The notes under the pieces were generated by a model that saw only the letters and a program-made list of their open reading frames with translations, was not told where the DNA came from and did not search any database. Position numbers and translations under genes: made by a program. Of a stretch of 64,000 nucleotides of DNA, positions 35,522 to 46,289 are shown piece after piece. Within the stretch, counting starts at the first letter, position 1. Each line of letters begins with the position of its first letter. Source of the DNA: Dipteris shenzhenensis (lineage: Eukaryota; Polypodiophyta; Polypodiopsida; Gleicheniales); assembly GCA_047967505.1 (NCBI GenBank), contig CM106539.1. One strand, 5' to 3'.

Positions 35522-36447
35522 TCAAATAAGAGCATTTACATCAGCTGTTTCATCTTGAGCCAATTCTAAGGCACCAAGCAAGTCTATCTCCAACTCTATA
35601 CCGAGTTGATCTCCTATATCATCATCGTACTCTAGCATCGTACGTTCACCTAAAAGTATTTGATCATCTTCTTCAATAAAGCTTAAGTGTGGAGATTGAT
35701 CTTGATGATTGTTGTCTTCTTCGTCAATATCGTGATCTCCATCCTCCTCCCATGCGATGTCATTATGCGCATCTTGCTCTTGGCTCATATGGTGATCTAC
35801 ATCTTCTTCGCTAGATTCATCAATTGGATCTGGCATTGGTAGTAGCATCTCCATATCCACATCTCGATCTTCAAAAATTTGCTTACTTCGTGGTGCAACT
35901 TGGATCACGTACCACCATCTTGGATCAGAACGATCCAGATGAAAAACCACCTATATTGAAGATGGGTGCCAAATGTCGTCAATTATATATATGAAATTAT
36001 GCTCAAGTACATGTATTAATGGACTTTAAAAATGAAAGCTTTGACTAATTAAATCATTAGTATGCACCTGCTCACATTACTCGGGAAGAACAAAAGTATC
36101 ACTTTCATCGGTCCAATGTTTGGTGGAGTCTATTGCAAAGAGACCGCTACTATCTTCTCTCACTGTCGCATGGGGACCGTTGTAAGTAGTTCTAAACCAT
36201 TTTACATCAAGAATGAAAATAGTAAATCGTCTGAAATCAATTTCATAGATGTCGCGTATGGTTCCACAATAATCCAACTGTAAGGAGAGAAGATTGGTAT
36301 CCGAAGCACTTGCTCAGCTATCTTGTGTGAAGTTAGCCATGACTCCACAATCATACGTGACTCTCTTTGAATCGATGCATTCCACGTGAAAATGTCATCC
36401 ATATGACCATAATGCACTGTACTTTTTGTACTATAAAAGAGCATCAT
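35522..36447 (-). pseudogene. CACTA transposase C-terminal region, DUF4216 and acidic tail
   Basis: On the minus strand the frame 36277-36077 gives YCGTIRDIYEIDFRRF followed by DVKWFRTTYNG and TFVLPE, matching DUF4216 of plant CACTA transposases. The frame 35950-35522 continues with DPRWWYVIQVAPR, the end of DUF4216, and a strongly acidic tail with many Asp and Glu residues. A broken frame lies upstream (36447-36202). Introns or indels separate the parts. Confidence 0.75.
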
Positions 36448-36655
36448 TAAAAAAATGAAGATGCATCTATTTTATAGCATATATTGCCACAAATAATTAC
36501 TTAATTACGTCAAGAGGTAAGAAACTTACATGCACCATACATCCAGATGATAACTCTCGCTTGCGCTCGTTTATTATCTCTCCATCACGTTCGGCTTTAC
36601 GTAGAGCTAGTTGTAGCCAATCAAGTGACATGTGAGTAGGGAGAAGAGCCAGATC

Positions 36656-37165
36656 TCATGGATATGGTTGTGATCGCCTGTACATTACTCTGAATCTCGT
36701 CCTTGCATTTATTCTTTCTGCTTTGGCCACTTCATATCTCTCAATCCACTTCTGCATCTCAGAGCTATTGAGGATACAAAACTTATTGAATTTCTCCATT
36801 TGCTCTTCGCTCATCTTTCTTTCAATCCCTTTTCCTTGGGGAACCTCGCCAACGATGCGATCATCATCCTTGTTGTGCCAAGCTTGCGGCATATCAGGAT
36901 CCGTGGATGCAAGAAACTCTGTGATATATACTAATGACTCTTGCACAAGCCATCCCTCTGCCATGCTTGCTTCCGGTCTTGCTCTTTGTCTTACAAACCC
37001 CTTTAAAGTTTTCATAAACCGCTCGAGAAAAAACATCCATCGACTATGAACGGTACCTGCTATAGCCACCTCATCAACTATGTGCACAAGCAAGTGGACT
37101 TGAGTTGTCATAATGCTCGAGGGAAAGTGCTTCTCAAGCAAGCATACGGCTTCGATGGATTCCAC
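36656..37165 (-). pseudogene. CACTA transposase DUF4218 exon
   Basis: A 169-residue minus-strand frame with MTTQVHLLVHIVDEVAIAGT, SRWMFFLERFMKTLKGFVR and RPEASMAEGWLVQE. These match DUF4218, which follows the TNP2 core in plant CACTA transposases (VHLLVHLVEE, RWMYPFERYL, RPEGSIAEGY). The exon is open and well conserved. A 45-bp tandem duplication lies at 37201-37290 in the intron next to it. Confidence 0.88.
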
Positions 37166-37481
37166 CCTAGCCTTCTCGATGCTCGATATAGAGATCTCTT
37201 TTTGAGATATCCACCTATTTCACATGTCCATGCATATGTAAAATATTTGAGATATCCACCTATTTCACATGTCCATGAAGAAAATACATAATGTGATTTG
37301 ATAGTAAGCATACCTCACAATACCACAGATCTTGAATATAGCATTTCTAACATCTTCTTGTAAGCACCCTTTTATTGTAATTGGGAGGATGAACTATCAA
37401 AGCAACAATGAAGTCATGTCAACAATATAACATAATAATAATTACTCTAATGCATCACGATTATTGGTACACTAATTCTAC

Positions 37482-38840
37482 TTAGAATACCTGTAAGACC
37501 TTGTGCCAATCATGGGACTTGAGGCCACTAAGCTTATTGTCCTTTGAAAATGCTCCTTTCAAGCAACGCATGTACCCTGTCGGTGTTTGAAAAGAGGCAA
37601 TGTTTGCCTTGACCGCTGCCTCCTCCCTCGTAGAGAGGATCCATGTTGCTTTTGGGAGGACAACTTTTCCCGAAGCATGCACTTGGGGCCACAAACGAGA
37701 CATCCTATTCATAGCACGCAAGTATTCTCGCACTCCTCTCGAGTCCTTGGAACCAACTAAGTGTGCCCAAATAGTAGCCCCCACATTCTTGAAGATATGC
37801 ATGGGATCCAAGAGATGATTGATTTGTAACTGACCCCAATAAGGAAGCTCGTGAAAGATCGATAGCCTCTTCATACCAGGAGGAGGTTCCTCTCCATTCA
37901 CCCTCCAAGCTTGAATCCAATCACTTGCCTTCAAATATGATGGTGGTGGATCAAGCTGACCTCCACGTGCGAGATGGTCGAGCGGAAGGTATCGAGCATG
38001 ACCTTCATAAACATTTTTCCTCATATGTTTGGAGTAGCATGCAAGCGATTTTAGAGCCAGTCCACAAACAGGACAAGCATGGTACCCACTTGTAACAAGT
38101 CCTGCACGTGTGCATGAATGTGTTAGTACAAGACATGCGTGCAAAAGAGAGTAAAAAAAGCATAATCCCTCATTGTACATGTAAAGACACAACCATGTAC
38201 CTGTGCACTCTCCATATCCTGGGTAGTCATGCATGGTCCACATCAAGATACCCCTGACCAAAATATCATTGGTATGTCTAGGAGCTCTAGAAATATCAAA
38301 GACCTGCACTCCTCTCCATAATATCTGTAACTCCTCTATCAAAGGTGCCATGTACACGTCCATGTTTTTTGCCTTGCACTTTCCTGGCACAAGTAGTGCA
38401 AGCATGAGGTGTCCCTTTTTTATTGTTAGCCATGGTGGGATATTGTAATTCACCACGACTATGGGCCATGTCGACCAAGATGTCGAGTGTAACCCGAAAG
38501 GATTCACGCCGTCCATGGCTAGCCCAAGATGTAAGTTGCGTGGCTCCCTCGCAAAGTCCAGCCACTGATTATCTATGTGCTTCCAAGCTGCAGAATCTGC
38601 AGAAATCCTCAATGTGTGATCAGTGGACCGATGAGATGCATGCCATGTCATCAACTCCGCTAGGGATTTGCATCGAAACATGTGTTGTATTCTTGCAATG
38701 ATGGGAAAGTGTCTTAAGACCTTTACCGGTATCCGCTCACCCTGCAAGTCATCTCTATATCGTTGTTCCCCACACTTAGGACAACTAGCCAAATCTCCAT
38801 GGTGATAGCATTCACATTTTTTAAGTTCACCCATATCCAT
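37482..38840 (-). pseudogene. CACTA transposase core, TNP2 family
   Basis: A 452-residue open frame with the TNP2 signature in order: SCPKCGEQRYRDD, KVLRHFPIIARIQHMF, ADSAAWKHIDNQWLDFA, LGLAMDGVNPFG, STSWSTWPIVVVNYNIPPW, LVPGKCKAKNMDVYMAPLIE, YHACPVCG and SGLKSHDWHKVLQ. In the family this protein binds the termini and catalyses DDE-type cut-and-paste. A 99-bp in-frame stretch (38102-38200) with GT and AG borders separates YGECTG from GLVTSGYHACP and looks like a retained intron. A frame change near 38850 disconnects the core from its N-terminal exons, so this copy is probably inactive. Confidence 0.9.
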
Positions 38841-38859
38841 AGCTTCTTGTTAAGAGAAT

Positions 38860-39632
38860 ACAATCATTACGGCAAGCATGGATGGTATCATAATCCATAC
38901 CCACCGTTGTTAGCATCTTTTTCGCTTCATCTTTGATGCGGGCATGGTATTTGGTGCAGGCAACATCTTCTGGAGCAACCTATGACAAAGACACTATCCA
39001 AATGATGATTCTCCAAACAAACAATATCCAAATAATGAGTCAAATTAATGCAAGGGCTAACCTCATTAAGGCCGAGACACTTGTATCCGGACCACCCATA
39101 CTGTACTTGTAGATTCAAGATTGAGAGACAAGCATGTAGTTTAGACATCCTAGCACCCTCGTACAATTGTGTTGATTGCAACTCTCTCATTTTGACCTCA
39201 GACTCTGACATCACATGTACGTGGGATGTAGTGCCCCTAAAAATGGAATCCATCATGTCAACCATACCCTCGACATCATCCGGGAGACTATAGTCTTGCT
39301 GAAAGTGAGAAGGTATATGTGTACCCTCGTCACCCTCCTCATCCTGTTTTAAGATTTCGTGTAAATATAAGATCTTATATTTCCTGGTATACAATAAGAT
39401 TGCGAACTTAAATAGCTTTGACTTACCGATGATCCATCAACATGTGCAACACCAACGGGGGTACTGGTTCCGGCTCCTCCCTATACATCTGCAAGTGGCG
39501 CATGATAATATGACGTTGATGTCGTACTTCTCGCTTGAAATGAGTGCAATGATAGTATAACCTCTCCGTAAGCCACTTCATGCTCCCGGGTGTTGGCGCA
39601 TCATTGGACGAGCTTCCACTCGTCCCTTCCAT
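38860..39632 (-). pseudogene. CACTA transposase N-terminal exons
   Basis: The first frame (39632-39423) starts MEGTSGSSSNDAP and ends at a GTAAGT donor-like site. The next exon begins near 39343 after an AG and encodes DEEGDEGTHIPSHF, then TQLYEGARMSKLHACLSIL and QVQYGWS, matching the TNP2 N-terminal pattern (YEG, SKL, WS). A further piece near 38975-38860 encodes KDEAKKMLTTVGMDYD and HACRNDCIL, after which the frame is lost before MDMGELKKC. Exact exon borders do not join in phase by eye. Confidence 0.65.
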
Positions 39633-39738
39633 CTACACTTATAAAATCACAACATAAGCATGACGAGGAGATATTGACAATTATAAAATAGCATGTTTGA
39701 GCTTCTTTTGATGCCACATCAAAAAAGTGACAGTAAGT

Positions 39739-39841
39739 GTCGCTATATAGCGACCTTTTCCTCTGTTTTGTCGCTATATAGCGACGTTTTTAATTAAAAA
39801 CGTCGCTATATAGCGACGAATAAGCATCGCTATATAGCGAC
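39739..39841. repeat. Internal array of four 16-bp palindromes
   Basis: Perfect GTCGCTATATAGCGAC at 39739, 39770 and 39802 and a one-mismatch copy at 39826. It lies about 100 bp upstream of the TNP2 start, so it could act as an operator for that promoter. It could equally be a former element end. Confidence 0.9.
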
Positions 39842-39844
39842 GCT

Positions 39845-40463
39845 GTGGGTTAAAACCCAAAACACTAAACACGTCGCGTTTTGTTCATACTATTCCCTAA
39901 TCTCTCAAGTAAGCAACCCAATATCTCCTCCCACCTATTTTCGATGACCTCCCACCTATTTCAAGCAACCTCTCACTCTATTTTCCACTCCTCACCCTTC
40001 TCCTACCTCTTGTACTCCCTCTCTATCCTTTTCCCTCGTTGGTTTCTTGAAAGGAAGTTCTTCAAGAGGTGAGTTTGTTTCAACAATGTAGGTTGTTTGT
40101 TTGTTAGCTTTAGTTTTGTGAGTGTTGTATTGCTAAACCTGTAAACTAGTTTTCATGCATGTTTTGAAAGGATTGAAACAAAAAACGAGATTTCAAGAAA
40201 GAAAGAAAACTCACCTCTTTTTTCTGTATTTCTCTTCCTTCTCTTTCTCCTTGTCTCCTCAATCTCCTCCTTTCCTTGTCTCCTCAATCTCCTCCCTTCA
40301 AAAAGTTGCTTTTGTAATCTCCTCCTTCCACTAACATCTTATTTGAAAAAATGGGTTGTTTTCTCTCTTTTGTAGGGCCAGTCCACTACACCGAGCGGGA
40401 CATACTATTTCGGGTAAGTGCTTCCTCTTTTTTCCATTTATTATTTTTGTTATTTGCATTAGC
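39845..40463. other. Pyrimidine-rich intergenic DNA between the two CACTA genes
   Basis: TC-rich sequence with repeated CCCACCTATTT and CTCCTTTCC-type words. GTAAGT-like and AG-flanked segments near 40380-40420 could be an untranslated exon. No coding region. Confidence 0.4.
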
Positions 40464-40494
40464 CTGCAGCTAGCGCCTTAAGCGCTAGCTGCAG
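40464..40494. repeat. Hairpin with perfect 13-bp arms
   Basis: CTGCAGCTAGCGC and its exact reverse complement are separated by CTTAA. It is an isolated, GC-rich inverted repeat at the edge of the pyrimidine tract. Confidence 0.9.
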
Positions 40495-40978
40495 TGATGG
40501 GTGTAGGAACCCTCTCTTCCCCTCAAATCTTTCCTTCTTCCCCCTTCTCTTATTCTCTTTTTTCCCCCTTCTCTTTTTTCCCTCTTCTCTTATTCTCTCT
40601 TTCCCCCTTCTCTATTTCCCCCTCATCTCTTTTCCCTTCTCTCTTTTCGCATCCCTCTTATTCTCTATTTCCTTTCCCTCTTATTCTCTTATGGTTATGC
40701 TTCTCTATTTCCCCCTTCTCTATTTCCCCCTTCTCTATTTCCTTTCCCTCTTATTCTCTTATGCTTATGCTTCTCTCATTCCCCCTTCTCTCTTTCCCCC
40801 TTCTCTATTTCCCCCTTCTCTCATTCGCATAAGCTCATGCTCATGCATGAGCATAAGCATGAGCTCATGCTTATGCTCATGCATGAGCATGAGCTCATGC
40901 TTATGCTTAAGCATTATAAGCATTAGCATAATCTCATGCTCATGCATGAGCATAAGCATGAGCTCATGCTTATGCTCA
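40495..40978. repeat. Pyrimidine tract passing into hexamer satellite
   Basis: TTCCCCCTTCTCTATTTCC repeats pass into GCATAAGC and GCTCATGC hexamers near 40830. The satellite is interrupted at 40979 by the 5' LTR of copia-4. Short frames coding for runs of Leu, Ser, His or Met are by-products of the repeat. Confidence 0.88.
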
Positions 40979-41267
40979 TGTTGGGATATCTCAAGGTGTA
41001 TGCCTCAGGCACACCTTATGTTTCTATGTGTGAGTGCTAGAGGCACAGTTAGGTGCCCACAAGCACAGTTAGGTGGTGGAAAAGCCACATAGGATGATTG
41101 AGTGAATCTAGGAGTAGATTGAGGAGATGATTGAGGAGCTTTGAGGTCATCAGTGATGTCAGTGACCTTGTATGAGGTGCCTACTTAAGAACCTCTTTCT
41201 TCTTCATTCTATAAGCAAGTATTCTGAGTTTGTGTCCACTCTACTCTTTCTTTTCAGTATTCCAACA
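40979..41267 (+). repeat. 5' LTR of copia-4a
   Basis: Begins TGTTGGGATATCTCAAGG and ends TATTCCAACA. It matches the 3' LTR of copia-4b (54321-54609) in length, with about four substitutions. Confidence 0.92.
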
Positions 41268-41280
41268 TGGTATCAGAGCC
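41268..41280 (+). promoter_or_regulatory. Primer binding site of copia-4a
   Basis: TGGTATCAGAGCC directly after the LTR, complementary to initiator Met-tRNA. Confidence 0.9.
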
Positions 41281-42113
41281 CTTTGATCCCCCTTGAGCCC
41301 ATTTCTGCCACATCATCATCTTCTTCTTCATCTTCTTCTTCTCCATTTTCCTCTTTCTTCCCAAAATCTTTGAGAGCTTGGTTCTCCATCTACAAACAGC
41401 CATTGCCCAAACCCTCTAAGCTGGAAACTCCTCTAGTATGGGCAAACTTCCACCTGCAAGCAATTGAAGAAAAAACGTCTGTGGTGGCTGCCATTCTCCA
41501 AACAGCGAATTTCTTCTGTTGCTCAATACTCCCTGCATACTCTGCCATTGCCTGAGCCCTCTTAGGAGTAGATGGGCGACCTCAAGACGAAGATTTTGAG
41601 CCATTTTTCAGGTCATTTGGTTCAGTAACGAGGGAGAAATCGTCAAAACTCAGTTTCAGCCTGTAGCAACTCTCTCGGGCAAAAGTGCGCACCATTTTGT
41701 CCAACCTCTGTGCTGGACCTTCTTTGGTATATGAGCTTTCTTTTGCTTCAGAAAGCCCTCTTTTCCTTGCTTTGAAGAGTGAGCTACAAGCCCTCCAAGT
41801 TCAGCTTTTCAGTTTTGACAGTTTTGGACAAGTTTTTGAAGATGATGCTACATAAAATGCTACTCTAGCATTTCTGGTTTTTTGAAGCTTTCAATAACTT
41901 CAGTACAAGTTTTGTTTTGACTTGCTAGACCTGGTTCTGATTGGAAAATGTTTATTTCATCCACTTCTATGAAGCATGTAAGAAGAAGCATCATTGTTTG
42001 AAATCTAGTCACTACTATTTGCTACATTAAGTGCTCATATTTTGGAAGTCTTTCAGTTATTTTTGCCTTGTAAGAGAGATAGACACTGCCCAATATCTAG
42101 GTTAGACCCTCTC

Positions 42114-42944
42114 ATGGCTACCATATATAATCTTGAGAAGTTCAATGGAAAGGGGTTCCATACATGGCAAATGAAGGTAAAATTTGCATTAATGCGGGAG
42201 AACTTATGGGGACTTGTCAAATCTACTCCTACCGCTTCTTCTACGGCCTCAAATGCTGGGGAATCTTCAGCTCCGACACGACCGGCAAGGGATCCAGCAA
42301 GAGAAGAAAAAGCATATGGTATAATTGCTTTAGCTTTGGGTGATGATTACATACATCATATATCTGACTTGGAGTCTCCATCGGAAGCATGGCAGAAGCT
42401 AGATTTGATTTTTGGTGCAAGCTCTCATATTTCTAAACTATCACTTAAAATCTCTTTCTTTGAATTAAAGATGGCAAGTGATACTACTTTAGCTGCCCAT
42501 GTCAACTATATGCGGAGTCTTATGACTCAGTTAGCTTCTATCAACTCTCCTATCACCCCTGATGATGCTATGGCAGTACTACTTAAGAGTATGCCTGAAA
42601 GCTTTGATCACATTGTAAGCACTTTGAAGAATCTTCCCAATCCAAACCTTGAAGGCATTATCTCAGCTCTCCAAGAAGAAGAAAGACACATGGAGTTAAG
42701 GAAAGGCAATGACACTGCTTATGTTATGAAATTCCAGAAGGGCAAGTACTCTCCTTGCAATCACTGTGGAAAGACAAATCACCTTTCAAAGGACTGCTTC
42801 AAAGTTAATCCATGTAAGCACTGTGGCAAAAACAACCATAGTGAGAAGTTCTGCAGAGCCAAAGCAAAGACAGAAAATGCAAATCTACTTACAGTTAATG
42901 AGCCTCCACAAGATGAGGCATCCTTTGAAGATTATGCATTTTAA
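42114..42944 (+). CDS. Copia Gag protein with two zinc knuckles (copy a)
   Basis: A 276-residue intact frame from MATIYNLEKFNGKGF; an upstream in-frame ATG at 42042 exists, but the MATIYNLEKF start fits the family. Residues 5-200 are the copia capsid domain (WQMKVKFALMRENLWGLV, EAWQKLDLIF, YMRSLMTQLASI, LLKSMPESFDHI). Two CCHC knuckles follow: CNHCGKTNHLSKDC and CKHCGKNNHSEKFC. The frame stops soon after, and no protease, integrase or RT follows. It would form virus-like particles and package element RNA, with enzymes supplied by a relative. The identical protein at 53118 shows recent duplication. Confidence 0.9.
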   Translation: MATIYNLEKFNGKGFHTWQMKVKFALMRENLWGLVKSTPTASSTASNAGESSAPTRPARDPAREEKAYGIIALALGDDYIHHISDLESPSEAWQKLDLIFGASSHISKLSLKISFFELKMASDTTLAAHVNYMRSLMTQLASINSPITPDDAMAVLLKSMPESFDHIVSTLKNLPNPNLEGIISALQEEERHMELRKGNDTAYVMKFQKGKYSPCNHCGKTNHLSKDCFKVNPCKHCGKNNHSEKFCRAKAKTENANLLTVNEPPQDEASFEDYAF

Positions 42945-43316
42945 ATTATCTCTATGTATGCTCCAGATCACTCTTTTTATGTCAAGGTACTCAGCCTGGA
43001 TAGTCCTCCAAAATGAATGAAAATAAATTATTGTGTGTTGTGTTTTGTGAACACCTCTGGTCACCTTATGATGTAGGCCATGTGTATGTTTGTTCCATGG
43101 TACCTCCTATAGACATTGTGTGCATGTACATGTCGGAGAGATAACCATTGGAAGGTCTGTTTGTATCCCTTTCTGTTTACCTTACACCCAAGGAAACCCT
43201 TGCTAGCATGAGAACCTAGCCATAGATTTATCCTTGACCACCATGAGATGGCATGAGAAACTATGAGACTAGATGTATCCTTGACATAGCCTGAGGCATC
43301 TCCTTGAGGGGGGGTT

Positions 43317-43339
43317 TGTTGGGATATCTCAAGGTGTAT
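43317..43339 (+). repeat. Truncated 3' LTR of copia-4a
   Basis: TGTTGGGATATCTCAAGGTG and a few more bases follow the GAGGGGGGGTT tract and then switch directly to GCTCATGC satellite. The remaining 266 bp of LTR are missing. Confidence 0.9.
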
Positions 43340-44100
43340 AAGCTCATGCTTATGCATGAGCTTATGCGGAAATAGAGAATGAGAGAAGCATAAGCATGAG
43401 CTTTTCTCCTTCTCTATTTCCGCATAAGCTCATTCTCTATTTTCGCATAAGCTTATGCTTATGCTTCTCTCATTCCCCCTCATCTCTTTCCCCCTTCTCT
43501 CATTTGCATAAGCTCATGCTCATGCATGAGCATAAGCATGAGCTTATGCTTATGCTTAAGTTTCCCCCTTCTTTATTTCTCTATTTCCGCATAAGCTTAT
43601 GCTTATGCATGAGCTTATGTGGAAATAGAGAATGAGAGAAGCATAAGCATGAGCTTATGCTTCTCTCCTTCTCTATTTCCGCATAAGCTCATTCTCTATT
43701 TCCGCATAAGCTTATGCTTATGCTTCTCTCATTCCCCCTCATCTCTTTCCCCCTTCTCTCATTCGCATAAGCTCATGCTCATGCATGAGCTTATGCTCAT
43801 GCTTATGCTCATGCATGAGCATGATCTTATGCTTAAGTTTCCTCCTTCTTTATTTCTCTATTTCCGCATAAGCTTATGCTTATGCATGAGCTTATGCGGA
43901 AATAGAGAGTGAGAGAAGCATCTATGCTTATGCATGAGCTTATGCGGAAATAGAGAGTGAGAGAAGCATCTATTTCCGCATAAGCTCATTCTCTATTTCC
44001 GCATAAGCTTATGCTTATGCTTCTCTCATTCCCCCTCATCTCTTTCCCCTTCTCTATTTCCCCCTTCTCTCATTCTCTATTTCCGTATAAGCATAAGCAT
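43340..44100. repeat. GCATAA/GCATGA hexamer satellite
   Basis: Alternating GCATAAGC, GCTCATGC, GCTTATGC and GCATGAGC words mixed with TTCTCTCATTCTCTATTTCC blocks. Nearly every module is part of a local palindrome. Open frames on both strands here are artefacts of the repeat. Confidence 0.9.
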
Positions 44101-44252
44101 GAGCTTATTCTCTCTAACTCTTATTCTCTATTTCCCTTTTCTTTCTCTTCTCTTTCCTTTCCCTCTTCTTCTTCTTGCCTATGCCTACGCCTATGCCTAT
44201 GCTTATGTTTGTTTTTTTGTTTTTTGTTTTCGTGTTTGTGTCTATGTTAGAC
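44100..44252 (+). promoter_or_regulatory. Pyrimidine-rich leader before gene 2 (copy A)
   Basis: A run of TTCTCTTTCC and TTCTTCTTC words, then a TATGCC repeat and a T-rich segment, leads to the ATG at 44253. The same organisation precedes all four gene 2 copies. CT-rich leaders are common in plant core promoters and 5' UTRs; no TATA box is obvious. Confidence 0.45.
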
Positions 44253-45800
44253 ATGGGATCACGTCGCTCATCCGACGAGTACGGACAGCCTCGCAGGAGG
44301 AGAGCTCACAATCTATATGCTCCAGAGGACTTTGATTCCTCTCAGGCGACTACCCCGAGGACTACCCCTGGTCCGACTCCTCTCGGACCTAGCACTACGA
44401 CTACCCCTGCCGACTCCTCTTCCACATAGCACTACGACTACCCCTCGGGGAACTCCTTTGCTAGCCGCGCATGGCTCTGTCGGGAGTCCCGATGAGTTTG
44501 TAGCACAGATGAGCGATGAGGAGGCAGCGAGATTCTTCTCTCTGCTCTCTCAGAGGACCTCATCAATTCCTTCCCCTACACCGACAGGTGGATGTACTGC
44601 CCAGCCATCCCCTCGCGCCCCTTCGACCGTGGGATCATCACCTGCGCATGCCTCTCGCAAGGGAAGGAAGAGTAGGATGGGTGGCTCATGTTGTGCTGAC
44701 TCGAGAGATGTAGACGAGTCAGCACACTCACGCTCCTTTAGGTCTCCACTTGGTCCGGAGACACAGTATCAGTCAGGCCCCTTTCCCTCTCCTACTCCCA
44801 CTGCTACTCCTCGCTCTGGAAGCGCTCGCATAGCTTCCACTCCTTCAGACTCTGCTACCGTCAGTCCCCCTTACTCATCAGGGGATCTCTCCTATCAAAT
44901 CACATCTGCCGGAGAGATAATAGAAGATAAAAAGGACAAAGCAGTGATGGCTGCCATGAGAAGGTTGATGAGTCATCACTTCAAGAGCGGCATAAATACT
45001 GATTGGCGGTATCAAGATGCCTAAAAGAAGTAGGCAGTGATCGATGAGTTAAAACAAAGATACCCTAATCCGCCAAATGTGGAGTTTAATGATGATTATA
45101 TGCGAGAGCGCATGGGTTTGGTCCTGAAGCATCGTAGATCAACCTTGCGTACTTCCATCACAAAGGAGTTGGCTAAACCTAGCTAGGCAGACAAAGCTGA
45201 TTGGAAGTACTTCAAGAAGCAACATAGGGACCATCCCGAAATGTTCGAGGGTCAGAGGAGGGCTGCGAAGAGATGGCTGGACATCGTAGGTACTTCGCAC
45301 TTTGGTGCAGGCAGACGGTATGCGTTTGAGGCAACCGTGGTAAGTCTACTTCTTCTCATTTAATGTATTGTTCTATTTGTTTTACTACATATTACATGCA
45401 CTTTAGCTAACTCTACTCTCGTAAATTGGATCCACAGCAAGCTGCAATGGGTCGTCTTCCTACAGATGCAGAGACACGACGTGCATTTCGGATAGGAACA
45501 AAGCCGTGGTTCATTGAGCAAGAGGCAATGGGAGCGACGGTCGATTGGGCTGAGGTGGCTGCTCGCACGGTATAAGTTTACTCCTACTTGTAATCTCTCT
45601 TTTTAATTTAAGTTTCAATCTAATTTTTTATTTATATGGTTCACTCTTAGGGTCAAAGCTCAAGCATCCCATCATCGGAGGCGAGCGATCAATAGGGCCA
45701 AGGATCAAACGCAGGAGGCGAGGACGAGGGAGAAGACGCAGGTGTCGAGGACCAAGGAACAGGCCAACAAGATGAGGATGATTCGGATTCGGATGAGTAG
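44253..45800 (+). pseudogene. CACTA gene 2, plus-strand copy A, broken
   Basis: This is the plus-strand counterpart of the intact gene at 49928-48353. It starts MGSRRSSDEYGQPRRRRAH. A 2-bp deletion near 44411 shifts the frame in the TTPxP region. Later stops are TAA at 45022 (CAA in the intact copy), TAG at 45034 (CAG), TAG near 45184 (TGG) and TAG in exon 3. The splice borders are kept: exon 1 ends at 45339, exon 2 is 45438-45569, exon 3 starts at 45651. The first three nonsense changes are C-to-T or G-to-A, as expected from decay of methylated DNA. Confidence 0.85.
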
Positions 45801-46009
45801 TAGTGGTAGTAGCATTTTGTATATCCGCTCATTTGAGCAATTTTATATCGCCCTTTCGAAAGGGTAATTTTGTTACAAACACTGTTGTATATGTCCGACA
45901 TGTATATGCTTTTGTTACTCATCATTTCACAAGAACAATTTTGTATCACCTTGCAAGCAAGGGAAATTTTGTTATAAAAAACTTTCTTTTGTAATTACAA
46001 AAAAAAAAA

Positions 46010-46065
46010 GGATTAGTGGGGCTAAACAGGGCCAAAAGGAAGCCCTGTTTAGCCCCACTAACCCC
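46010..46065. repeat. Long hairpin downstream of gene 2 (copy A)
   Basis: GGGGCTAAACAGGGC and its reverse complement GCCCTGTTTAGCCCC, with further pairing outside, form arms of about 22 bp around a short loop. An A run precedes it and a T run follows it. It recurs in all four arms. Confidence 0.9.
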
Positions 46066-46085
46066 TTTTTTTTACTTCTGTTAAT

Positions 46086-46205
46086 CGTTGCTATATAGCG
46101 ACGTTTACTAGTGTCGCTATATAGCGACGATTAACAGTGTCACTATATAGCAACGTTTGCATCGTCGCTATATAGCGACGTTTGCCAGAGTCGCTATATA
46201 GTGAC
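46086..46205. repeat. Right subterminal palindrome array of CACTA-A
   Basis: Five copies of the 16-bp palindrome, two exact and three with one or two changes (for example TTGCTATATAGCGAC and TCACTATATAGCAAC), spaced about 26 bp apart. A run of half-sites (TATAGCGAC) continues toward the terminus. Confidence 0.9.
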
Positions 46206-46289
46206 GCTTTATAGCGACGGTCCTTTTTCGACGCTTTTAGCGACACTTATAGCGACGTTTGCGCTCGTGAAAAAAAAAAATTTAATGTA

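Larger units (their letters stand above)
40979..43339 (+). mobile_element. Gag-only Ty1-copia element, 3' truncated (copia-4a)
   Basis: It has a full 289-bp 5' LTR, a primer site, one gag gene, a polypurine tract (43307-43316) and only the first 23 bp of the 3' LTR before satellite resumes. There is no pol and no room for one. The 5' flank GCTCA at 40974-40978 equals the 3' flank of the related copy at 54610-54614. Confidence 0.88.
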
